Origin: Salinivenus iranica
GTDB lineage: Bacteria > Bacteroidota > Rhodothermia > Rhodothermales > Salinibacteraceae
Assembly (NCBI GenBank): GCA_002894665.1
Contig: NCRB01000006.1
Location: 1-64,000, forward strand
Direction of reading: 5' to 3'
Length of the DNA stretch: 64,000 nucleotides
The notes under the pieces are model-generated. The model ran no database searches and had not been told where the DNA came from. It was given only the letters and a program-made list of their open reading frames with translations. Position 1 is the stretch's first letter. The number at the start of each line of letters is the position of its first letter. The position numbers and the translations under genes were made by a program. Below, one piece after another: positions 34,910 through 44,900 of the stretch.

Positions 34910-37249
34910 ATGCCCGTAACCGATACCATCTCGCTACAGGAGACCGCCCGCAAGCGGTACCTGAACTATGCGCTTTCGGTCATCACCAGCCGGGCCCTTC
35001 CCGACATTCGGGATGGCCTGAAGCCGGTGCAGCGTCGCATCCTGTTTGCGATGTTCAATAACCTCAATCTCTATCCGGACAAGCGGCACCGGAAAAGCGC
35101 GACGGTCGTAGGGGACACGATGGGAAAGTACCATCCCCACGGGGACAAGGCGATTTATGACGCCATGGTGCGGATGGCCCAGCCCTTTTCTCTTCGGGCG
35201 CCGTTGGTGGACGGACACGGCAACTTTGGGTCGATTGATGGCGACAACGCCGCCGCCATGCGGTACACGGAGGCGAAGCTCCAGCCCCTGGCGATGGAGA
35301 TGCTGGAGGAGCTGCGGCGGGACACGGTGGACTACCGCGACAACTTCGACGGGACGACGCAGGAGCCGGTCGTGCTTCCGGCGCGGGTGCCGAATCTCCT
35401 GGTGAACGGCGCGAGCGGGATCGCGGTGGGCATGGCCACGAACATCCCGCCGCACAACCTGGGAGAGGTGGTGGACGCGGCCCTCCACATGGTCGACGAG
35501 CCCGAGGTGTCGACGGAAACCCTCGTGCGGGAGCACATTCAGGGACCCGACTTTCCGACGGGGGGGCGGCTCTTGAATACCGAAGAGGAACTCGTGGAGA
35601 TGTACGAGTCGGGCAAGGGGACGACCGAGATGCGAGGGGCGTACCGCGAGAAGGGCAAGACGCGGGTCATTATCGAGTCGGTGCCTTACGGCGTCGACAA
35701 GAGCAAGATTGTCGAAGAGATCGCCGACCACATTGCGGAGGAAAATGTGCCGCAGCTCTCAAACGTGCGGGACGAGTCCACCGACGACGTTCGGATTGTG
35801 CTGGAGCTCAAGCGGGGGTCGGACACTGAGGCGGCCATGGCCTACCTCTACAAGCACACGAAGCTGCAGCAGCGCTTCCACGTGAACCTCACGTGCCTGG
35901 TCCCCACGGACGATGCCGAGGTGGGGGCGCCGCGACGGGTCGACCTGCGCACCATCCTGCGTCACTTCCTGGATTTTCGGATGGAGGTTGTGACGCGACG
36001 CCTGCAGCACGAGCTGGACAAGCTGGAGGCGCGGATCCACATTCTGGAAGGGTTCGAGACCATCTTCGACGCGCTCGACGAGGCCATCAAGATCATCCGG
36101 GCCTCGAAGAACAAGGACGACGCCGCGCAGCGCCTGATGCACCGTTTTCAGCTCGACCGGACCCAGGCCGACGCCATCCTCGAAACGCAGCTCTACAAGC
36201 TGTCGCAGATGGAGGTGGACGCCGTGCGCGAGGAGCTCGCCGAAAAGCGGGAGCGGGCGGAGGAGATTCGGGCCCTCCTCGATGATGCGTCTGCTCGTTG
36301 GGAGGTGGTCAAAGATGAGCTCCGGGACGTGCGCGAGTCGTACGCCGACGAGCGCCGCAGCGTGCTGGTGGGGCCGGAGGCCCGCATGGAGTACACGGAA
36401 GAGGACTACATCGTCGACGAGGACGTGCACGTGATCGTGACGCGTGACGGGTGGGTGAAGCGGCAAGGAACGTATTCCGACATCGACTCCATCCGGGTGC
36501 GGGATGGGGACGAGGTGGGATGGGTGCTGCCGGGCTCCACGCGCGCAACGGTCGGGTTCTTTACCAACTACGGGACGTGCTATACGACCCGGATTGCGGA
36601 CATTCCCAGCACGACCGGCTACGGGGACCCCGTCCAGAAGCTTTTCAAGTTTGATGACGGGGAGTACGTGGTGGGGGCCATCTCCTTCGACGACCGGGTG
36701 CTCCCGGACCCAGTGCCACCGGAGCCGGCCGATCAGGGGCAACTCTTCGACCTGGAGGGGGAGGCAGAGGACGCCCCGGACGAGCCCTACGTCGTGGCGA
36801 TCTCGAAGGGGGGACAGGCGACGCGCTTCACGCTGGATGGGTTTACGGACCCCTCCACCCGAACGGGACGCATGTACATGCGCTTCGATGAAGGGGACGA
36901 GGCCGTGGGGGCGCGACTGGCCCGCGGTCACGAAAATGTGTGTCTGGCCTCCCACGACGGTCGGGCGCTCATTTTTCCGGCACATCAGGTGTCCGTCTAC
37001 AAGGGGGCGGCGAAGGGCGTGCGTGCGATTAAGCTGGAGACCGACGACCGCGTGCTTGGCTTCACCCTGAGCGACCGGGCGCGCGAGGGCTTCTCGGTGG
37101 CGACGAACAACGGCCGGGAAGAGACGGTGCGGACCACAAAATTCGATGTGACAAACCGTGGGGCAAAGGGCACGCTGGTGATCAAGCGTGGCTACTTTGC
37201 CGAGGCGTTTCCGACCCCTGTAGTGCAGTCTGGCGGCGAGGACGGATAA
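34910..37249 (+). CDS. parC: Type IIA topoisomerase subunit A, topoisomerase IV-like
   Basis: A 779-residue DNA cleavage/rejoining subunit. The N-terminal breakage domain carries [26 protein letters not shown] and the active-site Tyr at Y119 ([11 protein letters not shown]). A coiled-coil tower (about 330-460) and C-terminal beta-pinwheel (about 500-770) follow. Gln in GLKPVQRR favours ParC, whereas [18 protein letters not shown] and a late NRGAKG resembling a GyrA box favour gyrase, so the assignment to topoisomerase IV rests on adjacency to the B-subunit gene and is not firm. Position K80 is where quinolone-sensitive enzymes have Ser (Ser83 in E. coli GyrA). The partner gene follows 51 bases downstream. 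Confidence 0.87.
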   Translation: MPVTDTISLQETARKRYLNYALSVITSRALPDIRDGLKPVQRRILFAMFNNLNLYPDKRHRKSATVVGDTMGKYHPHGDKAIYDAMVRMAQPFSLRAPLVDGHGNFGSIDGDNAAAMRYTEAKLQPLAMEMLEELRRDTVDYRDNFDGTTQEPVVLPARVPNLLVNGASGIAVGMATNIPPHNLGEVVDAALHMVDEPEVSTETLVREHIQGPDFPTGGRLLNTEEELVEMYESGKGTTEMRGAYREKGKTRVIIESVPYGVDKSKIVEEIADHIAEENVPQLSNVRDESTDDVRIVLELKRGSDTEAAMAYLYKHTKLQQRFHVNLTCLVPTDDAEVGAPRRVDLRTILRHFLDFRMEVVTRRLQHELDKLEARIHILEGFETIFDALDEAIKIIRASKNKDDAAQRLMHRFQLDRTQADAILETQLYKLSQMEVDAVREELAEKRERAEEIRALLDDASARWEVVKDELRDVRESYADERRSVLVGPEARMEYTEEDYIVDEDVHVIVTRDGWVKRQGTYSDIDSIRVRDGDEVGWVLPGSTRATVGFFTNYGTCYTTRIADIPSTTGYGDPVQKLFKFDDGEYVVGAISFDDRVLPDPVPPEPADQGQLFDLEGEAEDAPDEPYVVAISKGGQATRFTLDGFTDPSTRTGRMYMRFDEGDEAVGARLARGHENVCLASHDGRALIFPAHQVSVYKGAAKGVRAIKLETDDRVLGFTLSDRAREGFSVATNNGREETVRTTKFDVTNRGAKGTLVIKRGYFAEAFPTPVVQSGGEDG

Positions 37250-37300
37250 CGGGCCGCCCTCGTTTTCGATGGACCCCCACACGAACGACGCAGCAACTTA

Positions 37301-39232
37301 ATGGCGACGACGTACACCGGAAAAGACATTGATGTCCTCGAAGGGCTGGAGCCTGTGCGCAAGCGGCCCGGCATGTACATTGGCGGCACCGGGCGGCCCG
37401 GCCTGCACCACATCCTCTGGGAGGTGGTCGACAACGCCGTCGACGAGGCCACGAACGGCTACGCCTCGAAGATTGAGGTCACCCTGCACGAGGATGGATC
37501 GAGCGTGACGGTCACTGACAATGGGCGGGGCATTCCCGTCGACGAGCATCCGGAGAAGGGCGTGCCGACCGTCGAGCTCATCCTGACGACGCTCCACTCG
37601 GGTGGGAAGTTTGACTCCAGCAACTACATCACCTCCGGCGGGCTGCACGGGGTGGGCGTGTCGGTGGTGAATGCGCTGTCGGAGGAGATGACGGCGACCG
37701 TGAAGCGGGACGGGAAGGCGTTCCAGCAGCAATTCCGGCGCGGGACGCCGGTCACGGAGCTCGAGACGACAAAGGAAAGCACGCGCGGCACCGGGACGTC
37801 CATTTTCTTCCGCCCCGACCCTGAGATTTTTGAGTCGGTGACGTTCGACGCGGAGTGGATTCGTGAGCAGTTGGAGGTCAAAACGTACCTCAACCGCGAC
37901 CTCAGGATCGTTTTTGTCGACGAGACGAGCGGGAACCGGCACGAGCTTCACCACGAGGGGGGCATCGAGGAATACCTGACCCACATGGTGGACGATCTGC
38001 AGGTCAGTGCCATCCACGACGACGTGTTTATGATGGCCGAGGACGACCTGGAGGGAGAGGGCCGACTCGAAATTGCCCTCCAGTGGACCGACGCGCCCAA
38101 GGAGCAGGTGCACACGTTCGTCAACGGGATTCCCACGCAGGATGGAGGGACCCACGAGCAGGGGCTGCGTGGGGGCATTCGCACCGTGGTCCGGTCGTAC
38201 ATGGACACGCACGATCTCGTGCCCCACCGGCTCGACATCACGGCCGACGACACGCGGGAGGGGCTCGTGGCCATCGTCAATCTGTTCATTGTCGACCCCC
38301 AGTTTCAGGGGCAGACCAAAGACAAGCTGAACAACCCGTCGGCCCGCTCGCTCGTCTCCGGCGCCCTGAAGACGGAACTGGAGCAGTATCTCAACGACCA
38401 CCCCTCCACGGGAGAGGCCATTGCCTCCCGCGTGGTGCAGGCAGCGAAGGCACGACGCGCCCGGCGCTCCAGCAGCAGCGGGTCGAGCGGCCGCTCCGGG
38501 TCAAAGAGCCGCCTCAATCTCCCTGGCAAGCTGGCGGACTGCTCCTCCAGCACGCCGAGCGAGTGTGAGCTCTTTATTGTGGAGGGGGACTCGGCGGGTG
38601 GCTCCGCCAAGCAGGCCCGCGATCGGAGCACCCAGGCCGTGCTGCCCCTGCGCGGAAAGGTGCTGAACGCCGAGCAGGCCACCCTCGACCGCGTGCAGAG
38701 CAACAAGGAGCTCTCCAATATCGTGCAGGCGCTCGGGTGTGGGCTGGGCGATGCCCTCGACCTGTCCGACCTTCGCTACCAGAAGGTGATCCTCCTCATG
38801 GACGCGGATTCGGATGGGCACCACATCGCCACGCTCCTCCTCACCTTCTTCTTCCGCTACATGCGGCCCTTGCTTGAGGGGGGGCATGTTTATATTGCCC
38901 AGCCGCCCCTCTACCGCATCGACGCCGGGAAAGAGACGCACTGGGCGCTCGACGACGCCGACCGCGATGAGATCCTCCACGAGATTGAGCAGGACGGGCG
39001 CAATCTGAGTACCGACATTCAGCGGTTCAAGGGCCTCGGCGAAATGATGCCCGATACGCTCAAAGAGACGACGCTGGCCCCCGATTCCCGGCGTCTGCTG
39101 AAGGTCGCCATTCCCGATGCGGAGCGCATGGTCACCGAGCGTACGATCACGGACCTGATGGGCCGCGACAGCTCCGCCCGGTTCGACTTCATCATGCAGC
39201 ACGCCGGGGAGGCCGACGAACTGGACGTATAG
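37301..39232 (+). CDS. parE: Type IIA topoisomerase subunit B, topoisomerase IV-like
   Basis: A 643-residue ATPase subunit. The N-terminal GHKL domain contains GLEPVRKRPGMYIG, EVVDNAVDEATNG (ATP-Mg Asn/Asp), VTDNGRGIPVDEHP and GGLHGVGVSVVNALS. The transducer domain follows. The TOPRIM domain has LFIVEGDSAGGSAKQARDR and LMDADSDGHHI with its catalytic Glu/Asp residues. There is no large insertion like that of E. coli GyrB. It lies 51 bases after the A-subunit gene, giving an A-B order typical of a topoisomerase IV-like pair in several phyla; a second gyrase pair would be expected elsewhere in the genome. Basic Ser/Arg-rich spacer lies near residue 390. Confidence 0.88.
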   Translation: MATTYTGKDIDVLEGLEPVRKRPGMYIGGTGRPGLHHILWEVVDNAVDEATNGYASKIEVTLHEDGSSVTVTDNGRGIPVDEHPEKGVPTVELILTTLHSGGKFDSSNYITSGGLHGVGVSVVNALSEEMTATVKRDGKAFQQQFRRGTPVTELETTKESTRGTGTSIFFRPDPEIFESVTFDAEWIREQLEVKTYLNRDLRIVFVDETSGNRHELHHEGGIEEYLTHMVDDLQVSAIHDDVFMMAEDDLEGEGRLEIALQWTDAPKEQVHTFVNGIPTQDGGTHEQGLRGGIRTVVRSYMDTHDLVPHRLDITADDTREGLVAIVNLFIVDPQFQGQTKDKLNNPSARSLVSGALKTELEQYLNDHPSTGEAIASRVVQAAKARRARRSSSSGSSGRSGSKSRLNLPGKLADCSSSTPSECELFIVEGDSAGGSAKQARDRSTQAVLPLRGKVLNAEQATLDRVQSNKELSNIVQALGCGLGDALDLSDLRYQKVILLMDADSDGHHIATLLLTFFFRYMRPLLEGGHVYIAQPPLYRIDAGKETHWALDDADRDEILHEIEQDGRNLSTDIQRFKGLGEMMPDTLKETTLAPDSRRLLKVAIPDAERMVTERTITDLMGRDSSARFDFIMQHAGEADELDV

Positions 39233-39258
39233 GCGCAGCCTTGTCCGTTTTGTTCCGG

Positions 39259-39286
39259 AAAAAGCCCCCCGGGAATCCGTCCCGGG
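39259..39286 (-). terminator. Terminator of the PrcB-like lipoprotein gene
   Basis: CCCGGGA (39268-39274) and TCCCGGG (39280-39286) form a 7-bp stem. On the minus strand it is followed by a short T-run (AAAAAG at 39259-39264 on plus). It lies 28 bases beyond the stop of the minus-strand lipoprotein gene and between the converging genes. Confidence 0.65.
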
Positions 39287-39313
39287 CCGGCCTGAGTCGA
39301 AGCGGCGAGGCTC

Positions 39314-39898
39314 CTACTCAGACGGGGGGCAGGAGCGGACCTCGGACGTTCCGGAAAAGGAGGCGTCTTCCACGCGGGGGTCGAAGGAGGCGATCACGTA
39401 CGGGGACGTGGTGGCCATCGTCACGCTGCAGTTGTCGCCGGGAGACACCTCGGCGTACCGGATCTGCGCCGCGTTTTCGTCTTCATTCAACCGCACCTCG
39501 TCAACGTGGACACTATAGCCCCCAGTTGGCTGTGCGCCCATGATGATGGCGACCACGGTTTTCTGACTGAAATCCACGTCCGGCAGGGTCGGAGCCGTCT
39601 CCTGATGCGAGTGGAGCTGCTCCCAGAGAGTTGCAAATTCCTCCTGATTCCGAATGACCAGCGACGCCCCCTCTTGGAGGTCTCCGTACTGCCCTTCAGC
39701 GACGGCCTCGGTTTTCGGGGCGTCCGCACTGAGGCTCTCATGGGCGACTTCCTTTGAGAACGAGGGGTCCTCGTCGTCATTGAGTCCGGAAACCCCATCG
39801 CACCCCGTCATGAAGAGGAGGGAGAGCACGACGAGGCTTGAGAGCCAATGCAATGAGAGGGAGCGGATCTCCGAAGGACGATCAACGGTATTGAACAT
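39314..39898 (-). CDS. Lipoprotein with PrcB C-terminal-like domain
   Basis: A 194-residue protein with a type II signal (SLVVLSLLFMTGC) and lipidated Cys at about residue 33, followed by an acidic linker. The C-terminal half (about 85-180) contains VVAIIMGAQPTGGYSVHVDEVRL, matching the PrcB_C motif (VVAVFMGxKPTGGYSIxI), a domain known from protease-complex regulatory lipoproteins of Treponema and many uncharacterised proteins. A binding role at the membrane surface is likely; no catalytic residues are expected. It is convergent with parE and ends in a hairpin. The upstream region before it holds the tRNA-Lys gene in the other direction. Confidence 0.78.
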   Translation of the reverse strand: MFNTVDRPSEIRSLSLHWLSSLVVLSLLFMTGCDGVSGLNDDEDPSFSKEVAHESLSADAPKTEAVAEGQYGDLQEGASLVIRNQEEFATLWEQLHSHQETAPTLPDVDFSQKTVVAIIMGAQPTGGYSVHVDEVRLNEDENAAQIRYAEVSPGDNCSVTMATTSPYVIASFDPRVEDASFSGTSEVRSCPPSE

Positions 39899-40137
39899 GG
39901 TCGTGTGTGGATCTGATTAGATGTGCATTGTGAGTGACCCACTGGATTGAGTTGACGATTTTCCCAAGAAATGGTCACACGGCTTCCTCGCCTTTCATCG
40001 AAACTATACATCGATCGGGGTCGACCGTGAGATGCGTGAATCCCCAATGGAATACGTGGAGAATCCCCCAGTCCTCGCCCGTCCCGCTGAACCTCGGCGC
40101 GCTCCGTAGGTAACTGGTGTGTGGAATTTCAACTCAT

Positions 40138-40211
40138 AGGCTCGTAGCTCAACCTGGTAGAGCAACGGACTCTTAATCCGTGAGTTGGGGGTTCGAATCC
40201 CCCCGGGCCTA
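40138..40211 (+). tRNA. tRNA-Lys (CTT)
   Basis: A 74-base cloverleaf. The acceptor stem is AGGCTCG (40138-40144) pairing with CGGGCCT (40204-40210), with one G-T pair, then discriminator A40211. The D stem is GCTC/GAGC and the anticodon stem ACGGA/TCCGT. The loop CTCTTAA carries anticodon CTT (reads AAG, Lys). The T-arm GGGGG-TTCGAAT-CCCCC is perfect. The 3' CCA is not encoded. It begins the accessory block. Confidence 0.95.
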
Positions 40212-40223
40212 CTTCTCTCTTTT

Positions 40224-40264
40224 CCCGCAATCTCCTGTCGTGCACAGGGGTGCGGGATTTTTAT
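40224..40264 (+). terminator. Rho-independent terminator after tRNA-Lys
   Basis: The stem is CCCGCA (40224-40229) with TGCGGG (40251-40256), extended internally by CTCCTGT pairing with ACAGGGG (one G-T pair), then ATTTTTATTT. It directly follows the tRNA 3' end. Confidence 0.85.
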
Positions 40265-40475
40265 TTGTGGCGGGTGTCGTGCCGGGCACAATTTTTTGCG
40301 GAAATGTTTCGACGCCCCTCTCCGATCCCCTTGCGGGCCGGTGCTCCGAAGAATCGACGATCGGTCGTTCGCATCTCTCAGTCGGGCCCCTGTGATCCCC
40401 ATTCTCTATTGATCATTGACCGCCCCGCGTCCGCGGCACGAGCTCCTCTGAAGCCGACCCGGGATCTCCCCTTGC

Positions 40476-40505
40476 TTGAATACGGAGTAGGTCGTGTGGT
40501 ATCCT
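40476..40505 (+). promoter_or_regulatory. Candidate promoter of the nuclease-ATPase-helicase genes
   Basis: TTGAAT (40476-40481), an 18-base spacer and TATCCT (40500-40505) lie 62 bases before ATG 40568. The spacing is good but the match to either the sigma-70 or the Bacteroidota TAnnTTTG box is imperfect. Confidence 0.3.
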
Positions 40506-40567
40506 GTGTTGGAGTGCAGGTCGATCCGGCCTGAATCCCGTGCACAGTCTCTCGTGAGGTCCTCACC

Positions 40568-41860
40568 ATGTCAGCTGATTTCTGTCAGATCCTATGCACG
40601 GGGGATGTGCATCTCGGCCGCCGGCCCTCCCGTGTGCCGGTCGAGGACGACGAGCTCTCGGTTCGGCACGTCTGGGAGCGCTTCGTGAAGACGGCGATCA
40701 ACCGGGAAGTAGACGTGGTCGCGCTGACGGGGGACATCGTCGACTCCGAGAACCAGATGTACGAAGCGCTCGGTCCCCTCGAGCGTGGCGTCCAGCGTCT
40801 CCTCGACGATGGGATCGAGATCGTGGCGGTGGCCGGCAACCACGATCACAGCGCGTTTCCCCGCCTCGCCCGTGCCCTCGACGCCGAGGGATTTCACCTG
40901 CTCGGCCCGGGTGGTGCTTGGGAGGAAGTCCAGATAGCCCCTGAAAGTGGCGAGACGGTTCGATTTGTGGGCTGGTCCTTTCCACAGCCCACCGTGCTCA
41001 CGTCTCCCCTCGCCGACGTGGAGATTGCGGAGACCGACGAGCCGACGATCGGCGTTCTCCACTGCGAAGCGGGATCGGGCGAAGGGCAGTACGCCCCCGT
41101 TCAGCGGGATGCACTCGCCCGGACGCCAGTCGACGCATGGCTCTTGGGGCACATCCATGCGCCCACTGATTACCGAGAAGCGGGACAGCTGCAGCTGTAC
41201 CCGGGCTCGCTTCAGCCCCTCGACCCGGGCGAGCCGGGCCCGCATGGCGCATGGCTGGTGGAGGTCGCCGACCAGGATGTGACCGCCGAGCAGATTCCAC
41301 TCGCCACGCTTCGGTACCAGGAGACGGCGGTGGACGTCTCCGACTGCGAGACGAGGGACGACGTGGAGGAAACGGTCCTCAACACGCTGCGGGACGGGGC
41401 GGCGGAGGTGGGCGAGCAGTATCCCAACCTGCGTCACGTTGCGCATCGGCTCCGGGTTGAAGGGCGCACGCACCTGCACCGGGAGATCGAAGAGACGCTC
41501 CGTGAAATGGTGGGGGCGGTCCGCCGGGAGGTGGATGAGGTCGCCGCAACCATCGAGAGGTTCAGGCTCGAGACCCGCCCGGACCACGACCTTGACGAGC
41601 TGGCCCGCACCGACGACCCGCCCGGCGTGCTCGCAGAGCTGCTTCTGACGCTGGAGCGCGAGGACGCAGCGGACGAGCGGGCCCGGCGCGTTCTCCGCGA
41701 GGCCTCCAAGGCCACACGGCAGGTCCATGAATCGAGCCGATACGAGCCCCTGCGGCGCGACTCGGAGACGCGGGATCCCCCCGGCCGAGAAGACCTTCGG
41801 TCGATGCTCTATCAACAGGGCCTGCTCTTGTTGGACGAGCTCCTAGCGGGGCGCGACTGA
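40568..41860 (+). CDS. YhaO/SbcD-like DNA repair exonuclease (metallophosphoesterase)
   Basis: A 430-residue protein of the Mre11/SbcD calcineurin-like group. Phosphoesterase motifs run in order: D13-V-H15 (TGDVHLGRR), LTGDIVDSE at about 54, AGNHDHS at about 90, GVLHCEAG, and LLGHIHAP at about 195, so the dimetal centre is complete. The C-terminal third (about 250-430) is acidic and helical with coiled-coil character. It resembles Bacillus YhaO and Rad50-partner nucleases. It is 54 bases before the YhaN/SbcC-like ATPase, which strongly suggests a nuclease-ATPase complex acting on DNA ends. ATG 40568 lies directly before the first motif. First gene of the accessory module. Confidence 0.88.
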   Translation: MSADFCQILCTGDVHLGRRPSRVPVEDDELSVRHVWERFVKTAINREVDVVALTGDIVDSENQMYEALGPLERGVQRLLDDGIEIVAVAGNHDHSAFPRLARALDAEGFHLLGPGGAWEEVQIAPESGETVRFVGWSFPQPTVLTSPLADVEIAETDEPTIGVLHCEAGSGEGQYAPVQRDALARTPVDAWLLGHIHAPTDYREAGQLQLYPGSLQPLDPGEPGPHGAWLVEVADQDVTAEQIPLATLRYQETAVDVSDCETRDDVEETVLNTLRDGAAEVGEQYPNLRHVAHRLRVEGRTHLHREIEETLREMVGAVRREVDEVAATIERFRLETRPDHDLDELARTDDPPGVLAELLLTLEREDAADERARRVLREASKATRQVHESSRYEPLRRDSETRDPPGREDLRSMLYQQGLLLLDELLAGRD

Positions 41861-41914
41861 GGCTGGAGGTCCGCCACATCTGCATCCTGATTCGTCGAGC
41901 CATTTTCTGCCCCC

Positions 41915-44900
41915 ATGTCCTCTTCAGACGAGCCGTCCGACGCAACACCGTCCTCGGATGTTCTCCGATTCCATCAGCTTCGCGTCAACCGGTTCAATGG
42001 CATCGAGCACGGGCTAGAGGTGGAGCTCTGTGACGGCGTCAATGTGATTCATGGGTCCAATGCCGCCGGGAAAACGACCCTCGCCCACGCGATCCGCGGA
42101 TTGCTCTGGCCCGAGCACGTCGATGAACAGCTCCCCATCGTGGAGGGCCGATTTCTTCTCGACGGGTCGACCTGGCGGGTGGGGCTGGAGGGGACAGGGT
42201 GCGTCTACACCAGAGACCAACGTCCGGCGAGCCGCCCAACCCTGCCGCCCGCCTCTCATGGGCCGCGCTACCACCTCTACCTGCACGATCTGTTGGGACG
42301 CGAGGAGGGGGAGGCGACGTTTGCGCAGCACATTTTGCGGGAGGCGCAGGGCGGCATTGACGTGGAGGGCGCCGCCAACGAGCTGGGGTTTGAGGTGCCG
42401 AACCGCCGGACCGCGCAGATCACCACCACAGTCGAAGACCTGCGCGAGAAGCGGGATGAGACGAAAGAGAACCAGGAAGCCCTCCGCCGCCGCGAGCAAA
42501 CGCTCGACGACCTTCGCGAGAAGAAGGCGGAGGCCGAGCAGGCGTCACGACGAGCCTCGGCGCTTGGGCAGGCGATAGAGGTGGCATCTGCCCGCCAGGC
42601 GCGCGACGAGGCGGAGGCGGCGCTCGACCCGTTCCCCGACGAGATGGATGCGGTCCAGGGCACCGAAGAGGAGCAGCTCGAGTCGCTGCGGGAGGCGGTG
42701 AGCGAGGCGGAGAGCAAACTCCAGGAGGCGGAGGCGCAGATGGAGGCGGCTCGGGAGACGATTGGGCAGAGCCGGATTCCAGAGGACGGTCTTCCAGAGG
42801 GGCGGGTCGAGGAGCTTCGAGGGGTGGTTTCCACCATCCGAGAACAAGAACGAGAGGTCCGAGAGTACCGATCGGAGGTGAAGGAGGCGGAGGAGAAAGA
42901 AGAAAGCGCGTGGGATCGCTTGCCGGCCGGCGTAGACAAGGACGCTGCCGCCGGCATCGATCTCCCCGATCTGCAGAAGATCGAGACGCACGTCAAAGCC
43001 GTTGAGGACGTTCAGGGACAACGGAAGGCCTTCGAGACAGCCAAGGATCTCTTTGAAGCAGCTGACCCCAATCCAGCGATCGATACGCTGAGAGACGGTC
43101 TGAAGCATCTCCATCGTTGGCTCCAGTTCTCGGGCGTGCCGGCCCGGTCTGATCTGGGATGGCTTCACTGGACCATTCTCATCGGAGGACTTCTCGTTGC
43201 CGCCGGGGGAGCTCTCTTGGGACTGCTGGGCACAGGATTGGCGACGGGAGTTGGCATTGGCCTCGCTGTTCTGGGAGTGCTGATTGCGGCAGCGGAAGGG
43301 TGGCGACGCATGCAGGCCGGAGAGAAAGGTAGCGGTCAGCGGGCCCTCCACGAAAGAGAGTACGAGCGCTTGGGGCTCGACGAACCGATCGACTGGTCGC
43401 GGAACGCCGTCGAGGAGCACGCAGACGCCCTTCTCGACCGGCTTCGGAAAGCGCACGTGGCCGTCGAGAAACAGGACACCTGGGCCCAATTGCAGTCGGA
43501 GTATGAGGACCTTGATGCAACAGAAGAGAAATTAGAAGAGGAGCGACAGCGGTTGGCTGAAGAGTTGGGGTTCGACCCGGATGCGGGGTCCCTTTCGTTG
43601 CCTGTGCTCCTGGAGCGGCTCTCTCGGTGGCAAGCTGCCTACGACGAAGTCGATTCCAAGCAGGCGGCTCTGGAAACTGCAAAGGACGAAGCTGAGAGGT
43701 GTCACGAACGCCTCAACGACGCGCTTGAAGAATACGAGCTGGGCCCGATCGACGACGCTAGCGAGGCAGAGGGAGCTGTACGCACGCTGAAGACGTCGCG
43801 GAATGAGTTCCAGGAGGCGGAACGGGACCTCGAGCAAGCCGAGAATCAGAAAGAGGACGCAATTCAAGATCGGGATAGTGCTGAGTCTGATATTGAGGAC
43901 CTGTACGACCGCCTGAATCTGGAGCAGGGTGCCGAGGACGAGCTACGAAACCTCGCCGGTCAGCACGAAGCCTACCAGGAAGCCATAGAAAAGGAGAGGG
44001 ACGCGGAGGCGACCTTGGAGGCAGAGCTCCGCCAGCTTCGTCGCATGGAGGCTCACGAGGAGCAAATGGAGGAGGCGACGAAGGAGGAGTTGCAGCGACA
44101 GCATGACACTGCCGAAGAGACGGCGGAGAAAGAGGAGGAATACGTCGATCAGATCAAAAGCATCGAACACGAGATCGAAAGCGCTCGGGAGGGAGGAACG
44201 CTGGAGGAGCGCCAGGCAAAATATCGCGAGCGTCGGGACGAGCTGGCAGACGAGCGCGAGCAGGACTACGAAAAGGCGGTCGGGAAGGCGCTCGCCGACT
44301 ACATTCAGGAGGAAACGCAAGATCAGGGTCTCCCACCGGTCTTCCATCGCGCCCGAGAGCTCTTTGGAGAGATCACGGACTACCGTTATGAGCTGTCGCT
44401 TGATCGGGGGAGCGCGTCTTTCAGGGCCTTCGACCGCGTCTATGAGAGGTCATTTGCCCTGGACGAGCTATCAAGCGGTACGAAGGTCCAGCTCATGCTG
44501 TCGGTCCGAATGGCCTTCCTCGAAACGCAAGAGCAGGCCTGCCGGGCGCCCTTGGTTCTCGACGAAACCCTCGCCAACAGCGACGCGGACCGGGCCCGCG
44601 CCATCATCGACGCCGTGAACACCATCTGTGAGGAGGGGCGGCAGGTGTTTTACCTGACCGCTCAGGCCGACGAGGTCCAGAAGTGGAACGCGCGGCTTGA
44701 GGGGACGGACGGTCCGAGCCACACCATCATCTCACTGGAAGAGCTCAACGCCCGCGATCTTGTGGAGACGGGCGGGGAGGGGGCCGTGGTGCCGGCTCGC
44801 CGGACGCCGGAGACGCTCCCGGATCCGGACGCAACGACGCACGAGGAGCTTCGGGCGACGCTGGATGTCCCGCGCTGGTCGCCCCGGCAACCGGTGGGGC

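Larger units (their letters stand above)
40212..40567. other. Gap between tRNA-Lys and the nuclease-ATPase-helicase module
   Basis: Contains the tRNA terminator at 40224-40256 and a candidate promoter near 40476-40505. The rest has no coding frame I can support. The base composition looks somewhat less GC-rich than surrounding genes. No integrase gene or repeated tRNA 3' end was recognised, so integration at this tRNA is only suspected. Confidence 0.5.

Noticed and set aside
40185-40534. Short open frames of 70-95 residues overlapping the tRNA 3' end
   Set aside because: They overlap the tRNA and its terminator hairpin and have no coding character.
40138-40567. Integrated prophage or genomic island with att sites at tRNA-Lys
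   Set aside because: No integrase and no repeated tRNA 3' end were recognised to the right; an old integration remains possible but unsupported.
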